From positions 4,402,001 through 4,466,000 of the forward strand of contig OZ244825.1 in the NCBI GenBank assembly GCA_965220385.1: a stretch of 64,000 nucleotides of DNA, written 5' to 3'. The notes under the pieces are model-generated. The model made no database searches, was not told where the DNA came from, and was given only the letters and a program-made list of their open reading frames with translations. This DNA comes from PCPOR2b sp965220385. Its GTDB lineage: Bacteria; Poribacteria; WGA-4E; PCPOR2b. Positions 46,087-53,627 of this stretch are shown piece after piece (the stretch's first letter is position 1; every line of letters begins with the position of its first letter). Both the position numbers and the translations under genes were made by a program.

Positions 46087-46983
46087 ATGGGCATAACAAT
46101 ACAAGATAGAGTCATCGACGCGCATATCCACGTTTGGACAGACGACTTTGAAAACTATCCACTGGCCCCCGGTTTCGATCCAAGCGCCCTGTGGCTGCCC
46201 TCCTTTACCCCAGCACAGCACTTCGAGTACAGCCGCGCGGTCGGTAAAGTCCGGATAAACCTCGTCCAAATGACGTGGTACGGTCTCGATCACAGTTATA
46301 TCATAGACTTAATCGCCAACGCCCCAGACACCTTTGTGGGCACAGGCATTGTCCCAGCGGTGGTGGACGTGTCGCTCGCCAGTCCGGACAAAACGATGAT
46401 TGCACTGTCCCGTCGGGGCATCTACGCCTTTCGTATACGCGGCGGCAAAAGCGCGCGTATGCCGATTGGTGATGTCTCCCGGTGGCTCGACTATCCGGGC
46501 TATGAGGCGATGTTTGGGGCAGGCGCAGCGCATAACCTCGCCTTGAGTTTCCTCATGGGACTCGACGATCTGCCAGATCTGGATCGAATGTGCACCCGTT
46601 TCCCCGAAACCCCTGTAATTCTGGATCACATCTGTGGGGTGCGGATACGAGACGGCATCTTCCCCGAAGACGACCTCAAAACGCTCTGCGCTATGGCAAA
46701 GCACAAGCGCGTGATGGTCAAGCTGGGGCCCTTCCAAGCGTTGGGGGATGGAAAGGCTCCGTATCTGGATCTCATGCCACTGATCCGGCGAGTAGTAGAC
46801 GCCTTTGGACCAGAACGCTGTATGTGGGAAAGCGACAGCGGCGGTCCAGTGGTAATGGATGACCCACATACCGATTTTCCTGCAGCAATCGCACTTATCA
46901 ACGACCACGCCGATTTTCTGAGCGATTCGGACAAGGAACAGATCCTGTTCAAGACAGCGGAAGATTTCTTCTTCAACCGTTAA
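46087..46983 (+). CDS. Amidohydrolase_2 family TIM-barrel hydrolase (lactonase-like)
   Basis: The 298-residue protein has DAHIHVW (11-17) near the start, the HxH metal motif, then VILDHICG and, near the end, MWESDSGGP with the catalytic acidic residue. This is the COG3618 type, which includes L-fuconolactonase and 2-pyrone-4,6-dicarboxylate lactonase. Its neighbours (enolase-superfamily dehydratase, aldo/keto reductase) favour sugar lactone hydrolysis. AGGAAAAG precedes the ATG. Confidence 0.85.
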   Translation: MGITIQDRVIDAHIHVWTDDFENYPLAPGFDPSALWLPSFTPAQHFEYSRAVGKVRINLVQMTWYGLDHSYIIDLIANAPDTFVGTGIVPAVVDVSLASPDKTMIALSRRGIYAFRIRGGKSARMPIGDVSRWLDYPGYEAMFGAGAAHNLALSFLMGLDDLPDLDRMCTRFPETPVILDHICGVRIRDGIFPEDDLKTLCAMAKHKRVMVKLGPFQALGDGKAPYLDLMPLIRRVVDAFGPERCMWESDSGGPVVMDDPHTDFPAAIALINDHADFLSDSDKEQILFKTAEDFFFNR

Positions 46984-47010
46984 GGCATACCAAGGAGAAT
47001 AACGCTGCTT

Positions 47011-47065
47011 AATACGTAATGCGTAAAGAAGCTCCTTACGTATTACTCATTACGCACTGTTTTTT
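47011..47065 (+). terminator. Terminator-like inverted repeat
   Basis: AATACGTAA (47011-47019) pairs with TTACGTATT (47036-47044), and TGCGTAA (47020-47026) pairs with TTACGCA (47050-47056). The pairs are interleaved, so one or the other forms. TTTTTT follows at 47060-47065. The words are also those of the repeat at 55750-55825. It may end the amidohydrolase transcript. Confidence 0.5.
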
Positions 47066-47081
47066 AAGGAAGGATACTATC

Positions 47082-48335
47082 ATGAAAATTACCGATGTTG
47101 AACTTACCTACTTAGACGTTCCCTTCACACCACATACAAATGAGCATATGCAGTATTGGCTGCCCCACTGGCACATTGTCCAGATCTGCAAAATCACCCT
47201 CGACAACGGTGTCGTCGGCTGGGGCGAAACCATTCCCAACTACACTTGGGCGCAGGTGTCCGATGACATTGCAGAACAGATCGTAGGACGCGAGGCTGGC
47301 GATCTGCTGTGGGAGGACGGTCTGGGTGCTGGCGTCCAAATCGCACTCTTCGACGCTGTAGGCAAATCGTTGAACACCCCCGCCTATCGCCTTCTGGGGA
47401 CAAAAGTCCGAGACTGGTGTCCCCTCTCCTGGTGGGCGATGGATATGCCGCCGAAAGATTGGGCACAACAGTGCGCTGATGCAGCGGAACAAGGGTACAT
47501 GTCCTCTAAACTCAAAGCGCGGACCTGGTACGACCTCCACGCAGCCATCGGAGCCATCATCGAAGATGTGCCCCCGCAGTTCAAGCTGGACCTGGACTTT
47601 AATGCAACCTTGGCGAACGCAGCCAACGCTGTCGAGTTTCTCAAGACCCTCGAACAGTACGAGCAGGTCGCGATGATCGAATCCCCGATCCCGCAGGGCG
47701 ATGTGGCCGGGAACAAACAGATCCGCCAACGAATCAATCGACCGGTGGCAATGCACTACGGCTCCCCACCCATCTTGACCACGTTGCACGAGGATGTGGC
47801 GGACGGCTTTGTTATTGGTGTGGGCGCATATCGTTTGTTGAAACAGGCAACCGTTTGCGAGGAGGCGAATAAACCGTTCTGGCTGCAACTCGTCGGCACC
47901 GGCATCACCACAACATGGGCAGCCCATCTCGGCGCCGTATGTCCGCAAGCCAAGTGGCCCGCAATTACCTGCATGAACATCTGGGAGAGCCAACTCATCA
48001 CAGAACCGATCGAACTGCGCGGCGGTTTCTACCGTGTACCAGAAAAACCGGGCATCGGCATAGAGGTTGACGAAGAAGCGGTGCAGAAATACAAGGTAGA
48101 TTACTCCTTCGTGGATCCGCCCCGCCACGTCTATCGCTATACCCGCGCAAGCGGAGAGACCACCTACTACGGTTGCAGCAAGCAGGACCTCCACGCAGTC
48201 TATCCGAACGATGCCATGCCGACTTGCGAGGCGGGATCTAATCTGATAGCTGTCCCCGACGACGGAAGCGATGGGTTCAAGGAAATCTATGATGCCGTGC
48301 AGGAGGGCAGCACCGTCCGACGATTGGAAGGATAA
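47082..48335 (+). CDS. Enolase-superfamily enzyme (mandelate racemase / sugar-acid dehydratase-like)
   Basis: The 417-residue protein has the two-domain enolase-superfamily plan. K143-x-K145, D172-x-N174 and E200 (MIESPIPQ) are placed as catalytic lysines and magnesium ligands. I start it at 47082, where AAGGAAGG lies upstream and the protein begins MKITDVEL as usual. The longer frame from 47019 would run through the terminator-like repeat. It probably dehydrates a sugar acid; the exact substrate is not evident. A 360-codon frame on the opposite strand is a shadow. Confidence 0.87.
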   Translation: MKITDVELTYLDVPFTPHTNEHMQYWLPHWHIVQICKITLDNGVVGWGETIPNYTWAQVSDDIAEQIVGREAGDLLWEDGLGAGVQIALFDAVGKSLNTPAYRLLGTKVRDWCPLSWWAMDMPPKDWAQQCADAAEQGYMSSKLKARTWYDLHAAIGAIIEDVPPQFKLDLDFNATLANAANAVEFLKTLEQYEQVAMIESPIPQGDVAGNKQIRQRINRPVAMHYGSPPILTTLHEDVADGFVIGVGAYRLLKQATVCEEANKPFWLQLVGTGITTTWAAHLGAVCPQAKWPAITCMNIWESQLITEPIELRGGFYRVPEKPGIGIEVDEEAVQKYKVDYSFVDPPRHVYRYTRASGETTYYGCSKQDLHAVYPNDAMPTCEAGSNLIAVPDDGSDGFKEIYDAVQEGSTVRRLEG

Positions 48336-48348
48336 AGGAGCCTAAATC

Positions 48349-49242
48349 ATGGCAAACCGATACGTCAACCCCTACCGAGTCATGTTAGGAGAGTGCACCC
48401 GGAAAGAGATTCGGGAGGCATTGCGGCGCGGCGAATTGAAAGCCGCTATCATCCCCATCGGCGCGGTTGAGCAGCACAACGAACACCTGAGTCTGGACCT
48501 CGATATTGTCCTCTCTACGTTCATCTCTCAGCAAGCCGCCCTGCAGCTCTACCCCCAAGTCACCGTCGCTCCGCCCTGTCCGGTGGGCTACTCCCCGTAC
48601 CACATGGCACGGAAGGGGACGCTGACGCTGCGCAAGGAGACGATGCAGGCATATCTCTTCGATGTCGCACAGAGCCTGAAAACCCACGGCATCCGCACGA
48701 TTCTGGTTGTCAACGGTCACGGCGGCAACCACGGGTTGCTGCAGGAGGTGCTGCCCGTGTGGCGACGTGAGCTGGATATCACGATGGACGAGGAATCTTA
48801 CTGGATGGGACTCACAGACGAGGACAAGGTAACTATCCTCCAAGGCTACCGAGACCTGCGGGACGGGAAACTGGACACCGTGGCGCGGCAAACTGCGCTG
48901 AACCACGCCTCAGAGGATGAAACCTCCGTGATGTTAGCCGCATATCCACAACGGGTGCGCGCGTTCACAATGGAGGAATATGACGCCGCGAACTTGGACT
49001 ACGCCCATAATCTATCGCCCGAAGTTGAGGCGTATCTCGAACCCTTTTCCAAAGAAGGTTGGCCCCAAGGCGGACCGAATCCAGAAAACCCGCGTGACCG
49101 CGCCCGCCAAGAGAACGCCCTGTTCGCGACCGTCGAAAAAGGGGAAGCGCTCATCGACATCCACACCCAATACGTCGCTGACAAGCTGCAGAAAATGATC
49201 GATGCGACAGAAAAGGGGCAACCTTGGCCCCCATCGGAATAA
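48349..49242 (+). CDS. Creatininase family amidohydrolase
   Basis: This 297-residue metal-dependent hydrolase has IPIGAVEQHNEHLSLDLD (about 35-53) with the metal-binding E, H and D residues, and VVNGHGGNHG (about 121-130). Members open creatinine or act on formylated or lactam intermediates. Thirteen bases separate it from the enolase-superfamily gene and AAAGGAG precedes its ATG, so they are cotranscribed. Confidence 0.88.
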   Translation: MANRYVNPYRVMLGECTRKEIREALRRGELKAAIIPIGAVEQHNEHLSLDLDIVLSTFISQQAALQLYPQVTVAPPCPVGYSPYHMARKGTLTLRKETMQAYLFDVAQSLKTHGIRTILVVNGHGGNHGLLQEVLPVWRRELDITMDEESYWMGLTDEDKVTILQGYRDLRDGKLDTVARQTALNHASEDETSVMLAAYPQRVRAFTMEEYDAANLDYAHNLSPEVEAYLEPFSKEGWPQGGPNPENPRDRARQENALFATVEKGEALIDIHTQYVADKLQKMIDATEKGQPWPPSE

Positions 49243-49260
49243 CAAAACGTGAGGTAGGAA

Positions 49261-50151
49261 ATGAAATACCGAGAAATGGGAAGCACAGGTTGGCAAATCA
49301 GCGAAGTCAGTCTCGGCGGCGCGTACCTGATGGGAACCGATCCCGAACGTGCCCAAGAAAGCACAAGCGAAGTCCTGAGACATGCACTCAAATTAGGGAT
49401 CAACTATATCGACACCGCCCCGCTCTACGGCAAGAGCGAGGAACTGTTAGGCGGTGCCCTCGAAGGCGTAGCGGAACACTTTTACGTCGCCACCAAAGTC
49501 GGTTACGATCCCCCAAACTTTGACTACCGCGGAGACAACGTCGTTTGGAGCATCGAACGGAGCTTGCAACGGCTGCGCATCCCAAAACTTTCCATCGCCC
49601 AGATCCATGAGGTCAACATGGCGGGGTGGGAACGAATCACGGAACCGGGCGGAACGCTCGACGGCTTGAAGGAAGTGAAAAAGCGCGGACTCTGTGAAAG
49701 GATCGGGATCACGGGCAGAGCCATCCCACTCTTAGCAAAACTCGCGGATACCGGGGAATTCGACACAGTGCTGGTATACCACGACTACCACCCCTGCTCG
49801 CAAAAGGCAGCGAAAGCGGTTATTCCTGCTGCCGCCGCTCACAATATGGGGATCGTTGTCGCTACACCGTTGGCGGGACTGCTGTTCGCCGACGAACCCC
49901 GTCGCTCAGAGGCGGTCGCAGCGATAGAGGATGAAGCGGAACAGAAACGGGTCCAGCGTGTCCTCGGACGACTTCAGGACCTGCCGGGCACACACGCACA
50001 AAATGCCTTCCAATACATCCTCGCTGATTCAAGGGTAACCACGGTTTCCAGCGGCGCAGCGAACATCTCCGAACTTGAGGATGTCGCCCAAGCGTCAGAA
50101 ATGGGACCGTTACTATCATCCTTGTGCCAAGAGCTAAATCAGATCACATAA
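49261..50151 (+). CDS. Aldo/keto reductase
   Basis: This 296-residue NADP(H)-dependent oxidoreductase has a TIM barrel with the catalytic set D51, Y56 (TAPLYGKSE), K79 (VATKVGY) and a histidine in AQIHEVN. The family branch resembles L-fucose, D-threo-aldose or L-galactose 1-dehydrogenases. It closes the group with lactonase-like and dehydratase-like enzymes, 18 bp after the creatininase gene. Confidence 0.88.
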   Translation: MKYREMGSTGWQISEVSLGGAYLMGTDPERAQESTSEVLRHALKLGINYIDTAPLYGKSEELLGGALEGVAEHFYVATKVGYDPPNFDYRGDNVVWSIERSLQRLRIPKLSIAQIHEVNMAGWERITEPGGTLDGLKEVKKRGLCERIGITGRAIPLLAKLADTGEFDTVLVYHDYHPCSQKAAKAVIPAAAAHNMGIVVATPLAGLLFADEPRRSEAVAAIEDEAEQKRVQRVLGRLQDLPGTHAQNAFQYILADSRVTTVSSGAANISELEDVAQASEMGPLLSSLCQELNQIT

Positions 50152-50213
50152 TATTCGCATCAATAGTTACCACGGGAGCCCAACACTTTTTTACCTGTTC
50201 TAGGGGAGAACTA

Positions 50214-50222
50214 TGCTATAAT
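50214..50222 (+). promoter_or_regulatory. Extended -10 promoter for the reverse transcriptase gene
   Basis: TGCTATAAT is a perfect extended -10 (TGn plus TATAAT at 50217-50222), 48 bases before the GTG start. No strong -35 hexamer is visible, which an extended -10 can compensate. Confidence 0.55.
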
Positions 50223-50270
50223 TTCGGTAAATTGTCCTCAAATCGTTTATTCTCATAAAGGACCACAAGC

Positions 50271-51845
50271 GTGTCAAAGGAGCTAGCAGAATTACTCGAT
50301 TTAGAATTAGCATGGAAGAGGGTAAAGTTAGATATTCCGCACCATGTTTTCATAAAAAACCCATTTGAGGTACAGTTACTTGAAGCGGATTTAACAGGTT
50401 ACCTCGACGACCTTAGTGCGCGAATCCGCAATGATGAATATCATCCCAAACCAACGTACATATGCAATGTGCCAAAAGGGGACGGGTTAGTCCGTCCTGG
50501 ATCGATTCTATCAGTTGATGATAGAATCGTTTTTTATGCATGTGTGGGCGCATGTATGCCAAATATTTACGAAACACTTAAATGGTCTCAGGGAATTGTC
50601 GATTTCTCATACGAAATATCTAACGAGTTCGAGAATGCTAAATGGTTGGAAAATCTATTCATCGGTTGGGACAAGTTTCGTACCATGAGTCTACAAAAAA
50701 TCAAAAATGGTATTTCGTATATCATAACGACTGACATCTCCAACTACTATGAGAGCATCAATATAACGACTCTGATGTCAGATTTGAAAAACGCACACAC
50801 TGACGACGATATTGTAAATTTGCTCAATAGTTGTCTAGATCGATGGGCTCAGAGTATGGGTAGAGGGATTCCACAGGGATATGCTCCATCTGACTTTCTT
50901 GGGAAACTCTACTTTAATTCGGTTGATCTGAATTTAAGGGCAATGGGGTATGACCATTTCAGGTATGTTGATGATATTAGGATTTTCTGTAAAGACGAAG
51001 TTGAAGCTAAGAAAGCTCTAGTTGATCTTACTGAATTGCTACGCAAGAGAGGGTTAAGTCTGCAATCGGCCAAGACCAAAATTCATAAATCTGATGAAGC
51101 TCAGATTATAATAGATGGTATCCAACCTGTATTGCAGCCAATAAAAAAGAATCTTATCAAAGCTTTTTACATCGACAATCCGTATTTTTCAGTCGCCCGA
51201 GTGGATGTGGATGAATCGCTTGAGCAAATGGAAGCGGATAGACCTATTGAACTATTAGAACAAGCATTCCAAGAACATTTCATTGATACAAGAGAGGAAG
51301 ATTTTGATAAAACTCTATTTCACTTCCTCTTAAACCAACTCGGAAAAAGTAAAAATGATAGTGCCGTTGTTCATTGTCTGAAGCTATTGAAGACACGCCC
51401 TGAGGAAACCAAATATATCCTTAAATATCTCCAATCCACTGACGTCATTAATCAAATTGAAGATTTAGTTGTTGAGTTTCTACAGTCTGCACACGCTGTC
51501 TATCCCTATCAAAACTATCAGATTTTAGAATGGTTCGGCGAGCGCAACCAAAAACCTTCCGAAGATTTATTAGAGATTGCACGCCAGATGGCTTTCGATA
51601 AATCTCAACCCAAATATTTGAAGGTTGTAAGCAGGAAGCTAGTTGGAGAGTTTGGTACAAGTGCGGATTTAGAAAGACTCGAATCGCTTTATTCTGAATT
51701 AGATGATGAAATAGAAAAGTGCGATATCATTTGTTGTCTGAAAAATATGGAAGCAATACGACGAAACTCTTTCTTGGAGAGCGCACAGCACGATGGAGAG
51801 CTAGTTCAGATAGCTTCAGACTTGGTGAAAAATGGAGTCATATAA
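50271..51845 (+). CDS. Stand-alone reverse transcriptase (Abi/UG-like) with helical C-terminus
   Basis: The 524-residue protein has the reverse-transcriptase core: D155 in TTDISNYY (motif A), RGIPQG (198-203), and the YVDD box (232-235) in FRYVDDIRIF. From about 290 on, the rest is helical and rich in charged residues (ETKYILKYLQSTDVI), like the HEAT-like extensions of abortive-infection reverse transcriptases. It lacks maturase or endonuclease domains and has no retron or intron RNA features that I can see. The GTG start has AAAGGA upstream. It is plainly more AT-rich than its neighbours, which suggests acquisition. A hairpin ATAATC/GATTAT (51845-51859) touches its stop codon. Confidence 0.87.
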   Translation: MSKELAELLDLELAWKRVKLDIPHHVFIKNPFEVQLLEADLTGYLDDLSARIRNDEYHPKPTYICNVPKGDGLVRPGSILSVDDRIVFYACVGACMPNIYETLKWSQGIVDFSYEISNEFENAKWLENLFIGWDKFRTMSLQKIKNGISYIITTDISNYYESINITTLMSDLKNAHTDDDIVNLLNSCLDRWAQSMGRGIPQGYAPSDFLGKLYFNSVDLNLRAMGYDHFRYVDDIRIFCKDEVEAKKALVDLTELLRKRGLSLQSAKTKIHKSDEAQIIIDGIQPVLQPIKKNLIKAFYIDNPYFSVARVDVDESLEQMEADRPIELLEQAFQEHFIDTREEDFDKTLFHFLLNQLGKSKNDSAVVHCLKLLKTRPEETKYILKYLQSTDVINQIEDLVVEFLQSAHAVYPYQNYQILEWFGERNQKPSEDLLEIARQMAFDKSQPKYLKVVSRKLVGEFGTSADLERLESLYSELDDEIEKCDIICCLKNMEAIRRNSFLESAQHDGELVQIASDLVKNGVI

Positions 51846-51929
51846 TAATCGCAGATTATGGCTGATCGGTTGATCGAAAAAGAGTTATTTGCTATTTTTG
51901 TACGATTCAGACGTTGAAAGGGACACCTT

Positions 51930-53627
51930 ATGCCAAACCACGACCTCCGCATCCAGTTAGATCTCAAAATTCCCATGCGTGATGGGGTTCGACTCTACGG
52001 TGCTTTGTACCGTCCCGCCACAGGCGATAAGTTCCCTGTGCTGCTCATCCGATCCCCATATAGCACCCAACACCCGCGTTATGTGGATTGGGCGGTGCGT
52101 TTCGCACAAAGCGGTTACGCTGTGGTGATGCAGGATTCCCGCGGACGTTACGATTCGGAGGGGGTGTGGCGACCCTATATCGACGAGACCAACGACGGCT
52201 ACGACACGCAGCAGTGGGTGGGCGCCCAACCGTGGTGCGACGGAAATATCGGCACTTTCGGCATTTCTTATCCCGGATTCACGCAGATTTTACCAGCAGC
52301 GCTCCGCAGCCCTTACGTTAAGGCGCTCGTCCCGATCGCCAACCAAGAGGACAACTACGGTCATATGCGGTATAACGGCACACTGCAGCTCCAGAACGCC
52401 ATGAACTTCATCTGGCTCGGCGACCGCACAAACCAGAACGCACCGAGAGATCTAATCGATTGGGAGGAGGTCTACCGGCGGTTGCCGCTGATTTCCGCCC
52501 TTGATAGTATCGGCGACCGTCCGTTCTATCGAGAGGTGATCCGACACAACGCCTTCGACGATTTCTGGAAATCCTACAGCATGAAGTATAGATACACTGA
52601 AGTCGAAACGCCTGCATATTTCATCACCGGGTGGTACGATAATCTCGTTCACGAAGGCTTCAAGTGTTTCACCGGTTGGACGACACAAGCCCGAACCTCG
52701 GAAACTCGATCGAAGACAAAAATCCTCGTGGGTCCGTGGACGCATACCGCGATCGGTAGCGCCGAACCGTTCGGTGACATCGACTTCGGCTCAAACGCAA
52801 TGGTCGATATTCCGGAGGCGCATCTCCGCTGGTATGATCAACGACTCAAAGGGATCAATACCGGCATGGACGACGAGCCACCTGTCCGAATCTTCGTGAT
52901 GGGAGCGAACATCTGGCGCGATGAGCATGAGTGGCCCCCTGCACGGACGCAATACACCAAGTTTTACCTTCACAGCGGCGGACGCGCCAACTCCCTCCAC
53001 GGAGATGGCGAGCTTACAACTCAACCGCCACAAAACGAACCTGTCGATTCTTTCATTTATGATCCCGAAAACCCTGTCCCCACTGTGGGCGGCCAGAGCA
53101 TGTTTATTGATAACACCGGTCCAAAGGATCGGCGATCTGTGGAACGCAGAGACGATGTGTTGGTCTATTCCACACCCCCGCTCACCGAGGATATAGAAGT
53201 CACAGGACAGATTGAACTAACGCTCTACGCCGCCTCCAGTGCACCGGATACTGACTTCACCGCAACGCTCGTTGATGTCCATCCGGGCGGGAAAGCCATT
53301 AACATCTGCGAAGGCATTGTGCGTGCACGATTCCGCAATTCCTATGAAGAACCAACACTAATCGAACCCGAAACCATCTGCGCTTACAAGATTGTACTCT
53401 GGGAAACAAGCAATCTCTTCAAGGCGGGACACCAAATTCGCGTCGAAGTCTCCAGTAGCAATTTCCCGCGCTTCGATCGGAACCAAAACACCGGCAGCAC
53501 ACCGGGACTGGACGCTGAAATAGAATCAGCGCATCAGACAATCTATCATAACACACAATACCCTTCTCACATCACATTACCGGTAATCCCTCCGATCCAT
53601 CGGAGTCCTCGGAACGGGACAAGATGA
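51930..53627 (+). CDS. CocE/NonD family hydrolase (X-Pro dipeptidyl-peptidase type)
   Basis: This 565-residue alpha/beta hydrolase begins IPMRDGVRLYGALYRP and has the nucleophile S113 in GISYPG, DSRGRYDSEG as the oxyanion segment, and a C-terminal jelly-roll domain (DIEVTGQIELTLYAAS). Members cleave acyl esters or N-terminal Xaa-Pro dipeptides; this cannot be resolved here. The last residues (PPIHRSPRNGTR) are encoded by a palindromic repeat copy (53590-53605 and following). Its TGA overlaps the next ATG (ATGA). Confidence 0.88.
   Translation: MPNHDLRIQLDLKIPMRDGVRLYGALYRPATGDKFPVLLIRSPYSTQHPRYVDWAVRFAQSGYAVVMQDSRGRYDSEGVWRPYIDETNDGYDTQQWVGAQPWCDGNIGTFGISYPGFTQILPAALRSPYVKALVPIANQEDNYGHMRYNGTLQLQNAMNFIWLGDRTNQNAPRDLIDWEEVYRRLPLISALDSIGDRPFYREVIRHNAFDDFWKSYSMKYRYTEVETPAYFITGWYDNLVHEGFKCFTGWTTQARTSETRSKTKILVGPWTHTAIGSAEPFGDIDFGSNAMVDIPEAHLRWYDQRLKGINTGMDDEPPVRIFVMGANIWRDEHEWPPARTQYTKFYLHSGGRANSLHGDGELTTQPPQNEPVDSFIYDPENPVPTVGGQSMFIDNTGPKDRRSVERRDDVLVYSTPPLTEDIEVTGQIELTLYAASSAPDTDFTATLVDVHPGGKAINICEGIVRARFRNSYEEPTLIEPETICAYKIVLWETSNLFKAGHQIRVEVSSSNFPRFDRNQNTGSTPGLDAEIESAHQTIYHNTQYPSHITLPVIPPIHRSPRNGTR
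53590..53620. repeat. Palindromic repeat copy at the CocE/HyuA junction
   Basis: CTCCGAT (53590-53596) and ATCGGAG (53599-53605) form a 7-bp stem with loop CC, followed by TCCTCGGAACGGGAC. The same tail (TTCTCGGAACGGAAC) follows the copy at 21371-21384. Here the repeat encodes the C-terminus of one protein and the purine-rich site ahead of the next start. Confidence 0.6.

Noticed and set aside
45815..46099. 94-codon minus-strand frame in the sigma/amidohydrolase spacer
   Set aside because: Composition is unlike a protein (many Arg, Cys, Phe), it overlaps the amidohydrolase start, and no start site supports it.
46309..46908. 199-codon minus-strand frame
   Set aside because: It is the complement of the amidohydrolase gene; no ribosome binding site or domain.
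47019..47081. N-terminal extension of the enolase-superfamily protein
   Set aside because: It would be translated from a terminator-like repeat and lies before a good ribosome site at the inner ATG.
47112..48194. 360-codon minus-strand open frame
   Set aside because: It lies wholly opposite the enolase-superfamily gene, whose motifs are clear. Its protein is cysteine- and histidine-rich without recognisable domains, as expected for a shadow frame in GC-rich coding DNA.
50271..51845. Retron or group II intron
   Set aside because: No maturase domain, no endonuclease, no intron domain V-like hairpin and no inverted msr/msd-like ends were seen near the reverse transcriptase.
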